Shown: positions 1-6,887, counted from the stretch's first letter. The stretch is DNA of 8,550 bases from Pseudomonadota bacterium (GCA_023388675.1 JAEWFU010000026.1:1-8550), one strand, 5' to 3'. Notes: generated by a model not told the origin, from the letters alone. Translations and numbers: made by a program.

Positions 1-1
1 C

Positions 2-205
2 CTGCCGAAACACGCCCGCCGTTTCGCCCGCTGGCGGGCGCGGCGCGATCGCGCGGTCGCGGCCGGACGCGTCCGCCGCCTGCCGCCCCTGCGCCCCGGC
101 CGCCCGCCCGGTGCGCGGCGCGGCTCCACCCGCGAGGTCCACGAAGTCCTCGCCGACCTGCAATGGTTCGCCCACCAGGCGCTTGCGCGACCCGACACTT
201 CATAA
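2..205 (+). CDS. C-terminal part of a hypothetical protein (5' end outside window)
   Basis: An open frame runs from the window edge to a TAA at 203-205, giving 67 residues with no stop. Third codon positions are almost all G or C, as in the neighbouring genes, which argues for real coding. The visible part is very basic and rich in Arg and Pro: a start with HARRFARWRARRDR, a middle with PPLRPGRPPG, and a more acidic, probably helical tail with REVHEVLADLQWFA ending in RPDTS. I do not recognise a named domain. The general look resembles small rhizobial hypothetical proteins, but that is only an impression. Its stop lies 18 bp from the convergent stop of the serine hydrolase, so the two transcripts meet there. 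The true start and total length cannot be seen. Confidence 0.6.
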   Translation: MPKHARRFARWRARRDRAVAAGRVRRLPPLRPGRPPGARRGSTREVHEVLADLQWFAHQALARPDTS

Positions 206-223
206 GTGAAACAAAACCCACAA

Positions 224-1240
224 CTAAACCACTACCCCAACTATCTCCGCGAGCAGGTCGTTCAGCCTCTCGCGGTAGCCGTTTTCGGCCGAGCGGCGGT
301 TCTCGTCGGAGGTCATCGCCACGGTCAGAGACAGCGCCGGCACGATATAGGCCATCTGCCCGCCATGGCCCCAGGCGAAGCGCACCTCCTGCCCGCCGAT
401 CTCGTGCAGGAACCAGCCATAGCCGTAGCGGTAGCCGTTGAAGGGCGAGCGCGTGCGCGGCTGCCACGACTGCTCGATCCAGCCGGCCGGGACGATGCGG
501 GTGCCGTCGGGCGCGCGCCCGCCATTGCGGTAGAGTTCGCCGAAGGCGGCGAGCGAGCGCGTCGACATCGCCATCTGGTTGCCGCCGAGATAGATGCCCT
601 GCGGGTCGCGCTCCCAGCCACCGATGGCAAAGCCCTCCAGCGGGTCGAACCAGTCGCGCGCCAGCGCCAGCATGGTGCGGCCGCTGACGCGGGTCAGGAT
701 CGCCGAAAGCAGGTGGGTCGAGCCGGTCGAATAGAGCATGCGCCCGCCCGGCTCGTCCTCGAAGGGCATGGCGAGTGCGGCCCGCACCCAGTTGGGGCTC
801 GCCACCCAGCGCCCGTAATTCGGGCCCGACGTGCGCCCCAGCCCCGCCTGCATCGACAGCAGGTTGCCGATGGTGATCCGCTCCAGAAGCGGATCCGGAT
901 CGGCCGGCAGTTCGGCGCGCAGCAGCGGCGCGATCGGCTGGTCCGGCCCTTCGAGCAACCCCTTGTCGATGGCGATGCCCACCATCGCCGAGACCACCGA
1001 CTTGGAGGCCGACTTGATGTTGGTGGGGTCGCCCGGCGCATGGCCGCGATAGCCGCGCTCGGCGATCGTGCGTCCGTCGCGGCACACCACCACCGCCTTC
1101 AGCGGCTCCAGCGCCTCGGCCCGTTCCAGAATGGCGGCGACGGCTTCGGCCGTGGCCTCCTCTTCCTCGGCGTGCGCGGCGGGCGCAAGCGGCAGCAGCA
1201 GGGGAAGGGCGAGCGCGGTGCGGCGGGTGATGCGGATCAT
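224..1240 (-). CDS. Exported serine hydrolase, beta-lactamase / NylB-like family (COG1680 type)
   Basis: This 338-residue protein has the penicillin-binding-protein/class C beta-lactamase fold. The nucleophile motif SxxK is S77-A-S-K80. The second motif is Y170-S-T, where many relatives have YxN. The third is G291-H-G-G294, in the place of the beta-lactamase KTG box. HGG with Tyr is typical of the esterase and 6-aminohexanoate-dimer hydrolase branch, so an esterase, amidase or peptidase is likelier than a beta-lactamase; the substrate is unknown. The N-terminus (about residues 1-24) is a signal peptide ending in AHA. It carries a twin arginine (T5-R-R-T8), so Tat export is possible though the motif is imperfect. 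The ATG at 1240 has only a weak ribosome site. The gene is last in a minus-strand run with the LprI-like and transglycosylase genes. The 87 bp gap upstream holds a CGGCGG/CCGCCG inverted repeat (1261-1289) without a T tract. Confidence 0.88.
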   Translation of the reverse strand: MIRITRRTALALPLLLPLAPAAHAEEEEATAEAVAAILERAEALEPLKAVVVCRDGRTIAERGYRGHAPGDPTNIKSASKSVVSAMVGIAIDKGLLEGPDQPIAPLLRAELPADPDPLLERITIGNLLSMQAGLGRTSGPNYGRWVASPNWVRAALAMPFEDEPGGRMLYSTGSTHLLSAILTRVSGRTMLALARDWFDPLEGFAIGGWERDPQGIYLGGNQMAMSTRSLAAFGELYRNGGRAPDGTRIVPAGWIEQSWQPRTRSPFNGYRYGYGWFLHEIGGQEVRFAWGHGGQMAYIVPALSLTVAMTSDENRRSAENGYRERLNDLLAEIVGVVV

Positions 1241-1327
1241 GTTTTGCAGCTAGGCGAAACCGGCGGCGAAATCACGGTTCCTTCCGCCGATTCACGGCAA
1301 GTTTATCGGGCTGCGTGGACGGGCAGC

Positions 1328-1744
1328 CTATTCGGCCGGCGGCACCGGGCAGCTCATGTCGCCTTCCTCGCAGTCGAGATAGGCCTTGAGCTGTTCCGTC
1401 CGCGCCTCGGTCAGCGTCGCCTCGCAGCCGGCCATGATCATCGGGTAGATGCTGCCGCCCTCGGCGCTCTTTGCCTGGAAGGCGCACTCGCCGTCGCGGA
1501 AGGCGATCCAGGCACGCTGGGCCGCGGTCAGCGCCGTCCTCGTCTCGTGATCGCTCCCGATCCGGCGGACGACCTCGTGATAGGCAGCGTTGAGGGCCTT
1601 GTCGGCGGTCTCGAATTCCTTGCCCGCGCAGGCGTTCATCGTTGCCTGGTCCTGCGGGTCGGCGCATTCGTCAGCGACGGCAGGCAGGGTCGCGCCGCAC
1701 AGCGCGACAACGGAAAGGATCAGCAGCTTTCGCGACGACGTCAT
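1328..1744 (-). CDS. Secreted LprI-like / DUF1311 protein (lysozyme inhibitor LprI family)
   Basis: This is a 138-residue protein with an N-terminal signal peptide (basic MTSSRK, then a hydrophobic stretch, cleavage probably after AVA at residue 24). The family signature is the block around residues 75-87, AQRAWIAFRDGEC, preceded by a helix with LNAAYHEVVRRI. Six cysteines remain in the mature part (27, 39, 87, 107, 125, 132), consistent with disulfides in the periplasm. The founding member, Mycobacterium tuberculosis LprI, inhibits lysozyme; most other members have no tested function. There is no lipobox, so this protein is soluble rather than lipidated (Cys16 lies inside the signal peptide core). 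The ATG at 1744 is preceded by AGGGGG at a suitable distance. It starts 23 bp after the transglycosylase stop, so the two are probably cotranscribed. Confidence 0.85.
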   Translation of the reverse strand: MTSSRKLLILSVVALCGATLPAVADECADPQDQATMNACAGKEFETADKALNAAYHEVVRRIGSDHETRTALTAAQRAWIAFRDGECAFQAKSAEGGSIYPMIMAGCEATLTEARTEQLKAYLDCEEGDMSCPVPPAE

Positions 1745-1767
1745 CGGTTTCCCCCTTGGTTTGTTGA

Positions 1768-2427
1768 TCAGGACGATTTCGGCAACCGCGTGCGCGCCGG
1801 CCGCAGTCCCGTCTCCTCCAGCAGGCCCTTGCGCTTGGCATCGTAATAGTAGCCGCGCGAATAGAAGCGCACTGCGAGGTCGTGATCTCCGGCGGCGGTG
1901 ATATAGGCGCCGCGCAGATATTTGCCCGCATACATCAGGTTCGTCTCGGCATCGAGCAGGCCTTCAGGCGTGCCGCGGTAACCCATGGTGCGCGCCGTCT
2001 GCGGCAGGATCTGCATCAGCCCCCAATAGGGCCCGTTGCGCGCGGCGGGATTGAAGGTGCTTTCCCGTTCGACCACGCGGCGCAGCAGGGAGACGGGGAT
2101 TTCGTGTTGTGCGGCGTAGCGGGCGATCAGCGCATCAAGCTCGGGGCTACGTGGCGCCACCGCCTTGCCGGGCTTGAACACTGCCGCGGCCGGGCTATCC
2201 GGCGTCGGCCCTGCAAACGCGCTCGTCACGACGGCATCCGCCGATGCGTCGGCTGAGAACGCAGGCAGCGTCTCCACCGTTTCGGGCAGGACCGGATCGG
2301 AACCGGCGAACGACATTCCGGGCTCGAGGCCGAGATCGGTCGAGGTGCATCCGGATGCGACCGCGGTAAAGAGCAGCGCGCCGGCGGCGATTGTGAAGCG
2401 GAAACGAGGCAAGGCCGCGCCCATCAT
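1768..2427 (-). CDS. Lipoprotein lytic transglycosylase (SLT / GH23 domain)
   Basis: This 219-residue protein is predicted to cleave the MurNAc-GlcNAc bond of peptidoglycan with formation of 1,6-anhydroMurNAc. Residues 1-26 form a lipoprotein signal with lipobox ASG-C27. Residues 28-95 are a low-complexity Ala/Pro/Asp linker. The SLT domain spans about 96-205: catalytic Glu in the motif E122-S-T-F-N, then G136-L-M-Q-I140, the N163-L-M-Y-A-G-K block, and a Tyr-rich segment F188-Y-S-R-G-Y-Y-Y. It is short compared with classical Slt70, as single-domain rhizobial members are. The frame stays open upstream of 2427, but that part is antisense to the alpha/beta hydrolase. The tandem ATG at 2427/2424 puts the lipoprotein signal exactly at the N-terminus, so I chose it despite a weak ribosome site. 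It heads the three-gene envelope run and is divergent from the hydrolase at 2560. Confidence 0.9.
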   Translation of the reverse strand: MMGAALPRFRFTIAAGALLFTAVASGCTSTDLGLEPGMSFAGSDPVLPETVETLPAFSADASADAVVTSAFAGPTPDSPAAAVFKPGKAVAPRSPELDALIARYAAQHEIPVSLLRRVVERESTFNPAARNGPYWGLMQILPQTARTMGYRGTPEGLLDAETNLMYAGKYLRGAYITAAGDHDLAVRFYSRGYYYDAKRKGLLEETGLRPARTRLPKSS

Positions 2428-2500
2428 TCGTTGATTTCGTGATCCCACCCTAGGTTGCCTTAACCGAAACCGAGTGGCGAAGCAACGTCGCGCAACGCGC

Positions 2501-2530
2501 TTGCTGGTCGCAGATCGACGGCGGTAGAGT
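2501..2530 (+). promoter_or_regulatory. Possible sigma-70-type promoter for the alpha/beta hydrolase
   Basis: In the 132 bp gap between the divergent transglycosylase and hydrolase genes, TTGCTG (2501-2506) and TAGAGT (2525-2530) are 18 bp apart, 29 bp before the ATG. Both are imperfect matches to the -35 and -10 consensus, so this is only a candidate. I saw no convincing counterpart for the minus-strand gene. Confidence 0.25.
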
Positions 2531-2559
2531 GGGACCCGTGTCCAACCGGGAGACTTCCT

Positions 2560-3459
2560 ATGCCGAACCACCTTCATGGCCTTGCACTCGCTTCCGCGCT
2601 CTGCGTCGCTTCCGTCCCTGCGCTGGCTGCCGAGGAGACGATCTCGTTTGACGTTGAAGGCATGAAAGTCGTCGGCACGCTCAACCTGCCCGATGGTGTG
2701 AACAATCCGCCCGCGATCCTGCTTCTGCATGGCTTCACCGGCACGCGCGACGAGCTGGAAATCCCGGCCGTCGGTGAAGGCATCTTCGCACGTGCTGCGC
2801 GCATGTGGGCCGAAAAAGGCATCGCCAGCCTGCGCATCGACTATCGCTTCAATGGCGAGAGCGACGGCGACTTCGCCGACTCCACGTTGCACGCCCACAT
2901 CGCCGACGGGCTTGCCGCGCTCGACTGGCTGGCGAGGTCCGGCCGCGTCGACGACGATCGGCTTGCACTGGTCGGCTGGAGCATGGGCGGCGCGGTGGGC
3001 GCAGCGGTGGCCGGCCGCACCGAGCACGATCTCGACGCGGTCGCGCTGTGGGCTCCGGGCGTCAACATGGCGGCCTCCATCACCATGATGTTCGGACCGG
3101 AGACCGTGAAGAAAGGTCTCGCCGGCGGCGATACGCCCGTCACCGCAACGCTTCCCTGGGGCGACAAGATCGAGCTGAAGCCGGCATTCTTCCAGAGCCT
3201 GTTCGAGGTCGATCCCGTCGCCGAGATCACCGAATATGACGATCCGCTTTTCGTCGCCGTCGGCACCAGGGACGACGTGGTGTTTCCGCAGCCGGCCTCC
3301 GGCCAGATCCTCCTCGACTATCGCGACGACGACGATGACGATGCCACGCTGTTCGTCCGCGAGATGGACCATGTCTTCAATGCGTTTGACGGCGTGGAGC
3401 AGGTCGACGAACTGATCGGCGCAACCGGCGACTTCATCAGCAAGCATCTGGACGACTGA
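2560..3459 (+). CDS. Secreted alpha/beta hydrolase (serine esterase/acyl hydrolase type)
   Basis: This 299-residue protein has a Sec signal peptide ending near ALA (residues 21-23). The alpha/beta hydrolase core follows: the oxyanion-hole motif H57-G-F-T-G, the nucleophile elbow G139-W-S141-M-G-G, a likely acid at Asp238 or Asp239 in GTRDDVVFP, and a catalytic His271 in EMDHVFNAF. The spacing and the DYRFNGESDG segment (94-103) recall the feruloyl/cinnamoyl esterase-like and dienelactone-hydrolase-like groups, but the substrate cannot be read from the sequence. A run of six Asp (256-261) lies just before the catalytic His. The ATG at 2560 is well supported by GGGAGA at 2548-2553. A short cap segment with TMMFGPETVKKG (residues about 174-186) probably covers the active site. 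It is a single gene, divergent from the transglycosylase and followed by the methyltransferase after 117 bp. Confidence 0.9.
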   Translation: MPNHLHGLALASALCVASVPALAAEETISFDVEGMKVVGTLNLPDGVNNPPAILLLHGFTGTRDELEIPAVGEGIFARAARMWAEKGIASLRIDYRFNGESDGDFADSTLHAHIADGLAALDWLARSGRVDDDRLALVGWSMGGAVGAAVAGRTEHDLDAVALWAPGVNMAASITMMFGPETVKKGLAGGDTPVTATLPWGDKIELKPAFFQSLFEVDPVAEITEYDDPLFVAVGTRDDVVFPQPASGQILLDYRDDDDDDATLFVREMDHVFNAFDGVEQVDELIGATGDFISKHLDD

Positions 3460-3507
3460 CACAGAACATCCGCCGTGCAACAAGTGTCAGGAGCGTGCGG
3501 CGTGACG

Positions 3508-3527
3508 CTATGTTCCCTCTATGTTCC
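3508..3527 (+). promoter_or_regulatory. Candidate LexA (SOS) box GTTC-N7-GTTC upstream of the DNA-methyl transferase
   Basis: GTTC at 3512-3515 and GTTC at 3523-3526 are separated by exactly 7 bases, the known alphaproteobacterial LexA recognition pattern. The match sits inside a longer 9-bp direct repeat (CTATGTTCC at 3508-3516 and 3519-3527, period 11). It is about 50 bp ahead of the ATG of a DNA-repair gene at 3577. Function is inferred. Confidence 0.6.
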
Positions 3528-3576
3528 AAGTCGCCGTTGTGATAGGTTTCTGCTTGAGTCGAAATAGGCAGGGTCG

Positions 3577-4146
3577 ATGAGCGAAGCCCCTTCCCAGCAC
3601 CATCTCGTATTCGAGACGGAGCTCGGTTTTGTCGCCGTTGCGTGGAGCCAGATGGGATTGACTCATCTGGCTCTGCCCCAGCGGAGCCGCGAGAGCGCCG
3701 AGCGTCGTACGGCGCGCTGGCCTGCCAGTGCCGTTGCGACGCTGGAAGAGGCGCCGGCCTTTGTCGACGAGGCAATTGCGCTCATCCGCCGTTACGCGCA
3801 GGGCGAGACGATCGACTTTTCAGCACTGCCACTGGACCTGACCGGCATCGACCCTTTCCGGCGGTCGATCTACGCGGCAGCGCTCAAGCTGGCTCAAGGC
3901 GAAGTCACCACCTATGGCGAGCTGGCCGACCGCGCCGGCTTTCCGAAGATGGCGCGCGAGACGGGCGCCGCACTGGGCCGCAACCCGCTGCCTCTCGTCG
4001 TCCCATGCCATCGCATCCTTGCCGCCGGCGGCAAGATCGGCGGTTTTTCGGCACCCGGCGGGAGTGTCACCAAGGAAAGGCTGCTCTCCCATGAGGGCGT
4101 GCAGCTAGGCCCGCCTCCGCCGGCACAGGCCTCCTTCGCTTTCTGA
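3577..4146 (+). CDS. ogt: Methylated-DNA--protein-cysteine S-methyltransferase (Ogt type)
   Basis: This 189-residue protein should remove methyl or alkyl groups from O6-alkylguanine (and O4-alkylthymine) in DNA by irreversible transfer to its own cysteine. The N-terminal RNase H-like part (about 8-85) is degenerate, as usual. The C-terminal DNA-binding domain (about 92-175) shows the family order: P-F-R-R-S-I-Y (93-99), G108-E-V-T-T-Y-G-E (helix-turn-helix entry), the Arg-finger region with R127, N136-P, and the active-site motif V142-P-C144-H-R-I147 with acceptor Cys144. It lacks the N-terminal zinc/AraC part of Ada, so it is not an adaptive-response regulator. The end is an unusual Pro-rich tail (PPPPAQASFAF). 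A weak GGCAGGG-like ribosome site precedes the ATG. A LexA-type box upstream suggests SOS control. Confidence 0.93.
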   Translation: MSEAPSQHHLVFETELGFVAVAWSQMGLTHLALPQRSRESAERRTARWPASAVATLEEAPAFVDEAIALIRRYAQGETIDFSALPLDLTGIDPFRRSIYAAALKLAQGEVTTYGELADRAGFPKMARETGAALGRNPLPLVVPCHRILAAGGKIGGFSAPGGSVTKERLLSHEGVQLGPPPPAQASFAF

Positions 4147-4241
4147 AGCATCGGGCGCTCGGACGAACGCCTGCTGCTCTTGGCAGAACCTTCCGGCTTT
4201 CCCCAAGCTTGCCGCCGCCGTGCTGCGCGCATGTTTGTTTC

Positions 4242-4269
4242 TTGTGAATAGAAAGAAAGCTGACATAAT
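4242..4269 (+). promoter_or_regulatory. Possible promoter for the 71-residue small protein
   Basis: An AT-rich patch in the otherwise GC-rich gap 4147-4407 has TTGTGA (4242-4247) and CATAAT (4264-4269) with a 16 bp spacer. If used, the transcript would start near 4276 and carry a leader of about 130 nt. An inverted repeat (ACCCATCGA at 4272-4280 against TCGATGAGT at 4296-4304, one mismatch) followed by CCTTTT lies at the start of that leader. Nothing else is recognisable in the gap. Confidence 0.3.
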
Positions 4270-4407
4270 TAACCCATCGATTCGACTGGCTTGGGTCGAT
4301 GAGTCCTTTTCTCCCGGTATTCGTCCTGTATCCCCCGAGTTCTCCTGGTTCCGGGTACGCGCGCATGCGTCACCACCATAAGAACAGAACGACAGGGATC
4401 GAAAACA

Positions 4408-4623
4408 ATGCTTCTTCCATCCGATGACTGTGCCAAGCGTCGGCTGACGGAACCAGCCGAACTCACGGTTGCCGCGGAATTTCTGATTTCGCGGGGTTTC
4501 GGAAGCGACGAGATCGCCGTCCAGCTTTCGCGCTTCTATTATGTCGACATCGACGCGTTGAACGACGTGGTTTCAAACATAAGCGAACACGGTCAGAAGG
4601 CCAGGTGGAAGCAGGTCGCCTGA
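4408..4623 (+). CDS. Small hypothetical protein, 71 residues
   Basis: The protein is predicted soluble, with no signal peptide or membrane segment. After a short polar start (residues 1-18) it looks like two or three helices: AAEFLISRGFGSDEIAVQL (22-40), then RFYYVDIDALNDVVSNI (42-58), and a basic tail KARWKQVA. The RGF-x4-IA-x-L spacing recalls small helix-turn-helix-like proteins, but I cannot assign a family. Codon usage has G/C-rich third positions but is less extreme than in the neighbours. The ATG is preceded by ACAGGGATCG with AGGG about 10 nt upstream. A possible promoter at 4242-4269 and an isolated position (261 bp gap before, 250 bp after) suggest it is a single-gene unit. Small rhizobial hypothetical proteins of this shape exist to my memory, but I give no function. 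Confidence 0.65.
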   Translation: MLLPSDDCAKRRLTEPAELTVAAEFLISRGFGSDEIAVQLSRFYYVDIDALNDVVSNISEHGQKARWKQVA

Positions 4624-4792
4624 CCAGCCCCTTGAAGAACGCGGCAGCGGTGCCCACATAGGGCGTGTTCCTGCTGGTCGCGCCGTGAGGCGCTTGACCG
4701 GTCTTTCCTCGAAAGATGGCGCAAAGCGCCGGCGGGAACCTTCGGCAATCACGGCTGGCCGCATGCGCCATCGACCCGGGTCGGTGATGGCG
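4622..4792. other. Hairpin-rich convergent intergenic region
   Basis: The gap between the convergent small gene and ugpC (4624-4873) holds no credible coding frame but many inverted repeats. They are GACCAGC (4622-4628) with GCTGGTC (4673-4679); GCGCC-GTGA-GGCGC (4680-4693); TCTTTC-CTC-GAAAGA (4702-4716); GGCGC-AAA-GCGCC (4718-4730); and an imperfect arm pair CGCCATCGACCC (4766-4777) with 4778-4792. GCCGTGA (4682-4688) can also pair with TCACGGC (4749-4755), enclosing two of the hairpins. No T tract follows any of them, so a classic intrinsic terminator is not evident. It may be a transcript-end region, a structured RNA or a decayed repeat. Confidence 0.4.
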
Positions 4793-4873
4793 CGGCAAGT
4801 CACGGATGTACTGGCGGCCCCGCCTCGCGCGCGGCCGGCCTGGTTGCCCTGAATGACTTCCAGCCCGGATATG

Positions 4874-5962
4874 TCAGATACGCTTGCCGCTGCCGGCGTC
4901 GAACAGGTGCGCCATGCCGGCATCGATTGCCAGCGGCAGCACGTCGCCATCGGCAACGCGGGCCGTTCCAGGCAATCGCGCGATCAACTCGCCGGCGCGC
5001 GCATCCCCGTCGACCGGATAGCCATGGGCAAGCGTGTCGGCTCCGAGCGCCTCGACCGCCGTAACTTTCATTTCGATGTCGGCATTGTTGCGCGCCGAAA
5101 CCAGCGTGAGATGCTCCGGCCGCACACCGAGCAGGACCTTGCGACCGGCTTCCGGCAAGCTCGTTTCGCGTGGCTTGAGGGTCCCGCCGGCGGCCAGCTT
5201 CAGGCCCTTGCCCTTTTCGCCGCCTTCGGCAGCGAGCAGGTTCATCGCAGGCGACCCGATGAAGCCCGCGACGAAGATGCTCGCCGGCTTCTCGTAGATC
5301 GCGATCGGCGTGTCGACCTGTTCTGCGAGCCCCTGGTTCATCACCACCAGCGTATCGGCAAGCGTCATGGCTTCGACCTGATCGTGCGTAACATAGACGC
5401 TGGTGACGCCGAGCGAGCGCTGCAGGTTCTTGATCTCGATGCGCATCTGGCCGCGCAGCTTGGCGTCGAGATTGCTGAGCGGCTCATCGAACAGGAACGC
5501 TTTGGGGCTGCGGACGATGGCGCGGCCCATGGCCACGCGCTGGCGCTGGCCGCCGGAAAGCTCGCGCGGGCGCCGTTCCAGCAGTTCGGCAAGACCGAGC
5601 GTGGCGGCCGCATCGCGCACGCGCCGGTCGATCTCGTCCTTGTCCATGCCGCGGTTGCGCAGCCCGTAGGCCATGTTGTCGTAGACCTTCATATGCGGGT
5701 AGAGCGCATAGTTCTGGAACACCATGGCGATGTCGCGTTCGGCCGGCCCCAGCGTGTTGACCACCTTGTCGCCGATCGACACCGTGCCGGAGGTGATTTC
5801 CTCAAGCCCCGCGATCATGCGCAGCAGGGTCGATTTCCCACAGCCCGAGGGGCCGACGAGCACGCACATCGCGCCGTCGGGAATGTCGATCGAGATGCCT
5901 TTCACGGCCTCGACGCGGCCGCCATAGGTCTTTCTTACGTCTTTGAGTTCGACGGTCGCCAT
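4874..5962 (-). CDS. ugpC: sn-glycerol-3-phosphate ABC transporter ATP-binding protein UgpC
   Basis: This 362-residue cytoplasmic ATPase powers the UgpBAE importer. The nucleotide-binding domain (about 1-235) shows Walker A G37-P-S-G-C-G-K-S-T45, the Q-loop at Q83, the ABC signature L135-S-G-G-Q139, Walker B A155-F-L-F-D-E160 with the D-loop SNLD (163-166), and the switch His193 in VTHDQVEAM. The C-terminal MOI/TOBE-type regulatory domain (about 240-350) has GFIGSPAMN and GVRPEHL, typical of the MalK/UgpC subfamily. E. coli UgpC is 356 residues, so this is full length. It starts 13 bp after the ugpE stop with a weak ribosome site, so translational coupling is likely. Alone it could be any MalK-type ATPase; the permeases beside it make the Ugp assignment firm. 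No ugpQ phosphodiesterase gene follows; the operon ends against a convergent small gene. Confidence 0.94.
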   Translation of the reverse strand: MATVELKDVRKTYGGRVEAVKGISIDIPDGAMCVLVGPSGCGKSTLLRMIAGLEEITSGTVSIGDKVVNTLGPAERDIAMVFQNYALYPHMKVYDNMAYGLRNRGMDKDEIDRRVRDAAATLGLAELLERRPRELSGGQRQRVAMGRAIVRSPKAFLFDEPLSNLDAKLRGQMRIEIKNLQRSLGVTSVYVTHDQVEAMTLADTLVVMNQGLAEQVDTPIAIYEKPASIFVAGFIGSPAMNLLAAEGGEKGKGLKLAAGGTLKPRETSLPEAGRKVLLGVRPEHLTLVSARNNADIEMKVTAVEALGADTLAHGYPVDGDARAGELIARLPGTARVADGDVLPLAIDAGMAHLFDAGSGKRI

Positions 5963-5975
5963 GGACGTTGATTTC

Positions 5976-6887
5976 TCACTTCTCGGTTTCGACGAGGCCC
6001 TTCACGAACCAGCGCTGCATGAACAGGACCACCAGGATCGGCGGCAAGATCGCGAACACCGAGGTCACCATCACGAGGTGCCATTCCGTATCCGCATCGG
6101 CAAAGGAGATCATCTTCCTGAGCGCGATGACGATCGTATTCATGTCGTTGCTGTTGGTGACGAGCAGCGGCCAGAGATACTGCGTCCAGCCGTAGATGAA
6201 CATGATGACGAACAGGGCCGCCAGATTGGTCTTCGACAGGGGCATCAGGATGTCCTTGAAGAAGCGCCACGGACCCGCGCCGTCGACGCGCGCCGCCTCC
6301 ACCAACTCGCCCGGTATGGTCATGAAGAACTGGCGGAACAGCAGCGTCGCGGTCGCCGACGCCATCAGCGGCAGGATGAGGCCGGTATAGGAATCGATCA
6401 GGCCGAGGTCGACCATGACCTTGTATGTCGGCAGGATGCGCACTTCGACCGGCAGCATCAGCGTGATGAAGATCACCCAGAAGAAGAACATGCGGCCAGG
6501 GAAGCGGAAGAAGACGATCGCGAAGGCCGACAGCACCGAAATCACGATCTTGCCGATGGCGATGCCCAGCGCCATCACGGTGGTGTTGAACAGCAGCGTG
6601 CCGACACCGACCCCGCCGATGCGGCCGACCCCTCCGAACAGCGCCTCGTAGTAGTTGTCGAGGAAATGGGGGCCCGGCAGCAGCGGCAGCGGCGGGCGCA
6701 GGATCGTCTGCAGCGAATGGGTCGAGGCGACGAATGTGTAGTAGATCGGGAAGGCGACGATGAGCACCCCGACGATCAGGATCGCATGGGCGATGTAGCG
6801 CGACCTCCGGCTGATGCCGAGCATCGCGCCTTCCTCGCGCCGGCCGAGAACCGCCGCCGCCGATTGCTGGGTGCCGGCCTCAGCCAT
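5976..6887 (-). CDS. ugpE: sn-glycerol-3-phosphate ABC transporter permease UgpE
   Basis: This is one of the two inner-membrane permeases of the Ugp importer, 303 residues from the first ATG. Six membrane segments are apparent, beginning with [20 protein letters not shown] (32-51). Family blocks match E. coli UgpE closely as I remember it: [12 protein letters not shown] (140-151), [18 protein letters not shown] (172-189), the EAA loop E197-A-A-R-V-D-G-A-G that docks on Ugp[13 protein letters not shown], and the C-terminal [15 protein letters not shown] glycine-rich stretch (85-97) occurs in the first periplasmic loop. The ATG at 6887 overlaps the ugpA stop by 8 nt and has AAGGAAGG upstream. 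A second ATG at 6824 (residue 22) also has GAGGAAGG upstream and would give 282 residues, close to the 281 of E. coli, so the true start is uncertain. Confidence 0.94.
   Translation of the reverse strand: MAEAGTQQSAAAVLGRREEGAMLGISRRSRYIAHAILIVGVLIVAFPIYYTFVASTHSLQTILRPPLPLLPGPHFLDNYYEALFGGVGRIGGVGVGTLLFNTTVMALGIAIGKIVISVLSAFAIVFFRFPGRMFFFWVIFITLMLPVEVRILPTYKVMVDLGLIDSYTGLILPLMASATATLLFRQFFMTIPGELVEAARVDGAGPWRFFKDILMPLSKTNLAALFVIMFIYGWTQYLWPLLVTNSNDMNTIVIALRKMISFADADTEWHLVMVTSVFAILPPILVVLFMQRWFVKGLVETEK

Noticed and set aside
43..54. Perfect 12-bp palindrome GCGCGATCGCGC
   Set aside because: It lies inside a GC-rich coding frame where such palindromes are expected; there is no other sign of a site.
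1261..1289. Inverted repeat CGGCGG/CCGCCG between the LprI-like and serine hydrolase genes as a terminator
   Set aside because: It has a long 17-nt loop and no T tract on the minus strand, so it is too weak to call a terminator.
206..1846. A 546-residue open frame on the plus strand
   Set aside because: It is antisense to the serine hydrolase and the LprI-like gene, which have intact motifs and signal peptides. It is Arg/His/Gly-rich without domains, typical of a high-GC shadow frame.
2428..3483. Upstream extension of the lytic transglycosylase frame to a start near 3483 (571 residues)
   Set aside because: The extra 352 codons are antisense to the well-supported alpha/beta hydrolase, and a lipoprotein signal begins exactly at 2427.
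3537..3566. TTGTGA with a -10-like AT patch as a promoter for the methyltransferase
   Set aside because: The putative -10 is poor and would start the transcript almost at the ATG.
4853..5971. A 372-residue plus-strand open frame opposite ugpC
   Set aside because: ugpC on the minus strand has every ABC motif; the plus frame is a His/Arg/Asp-rich shadow.
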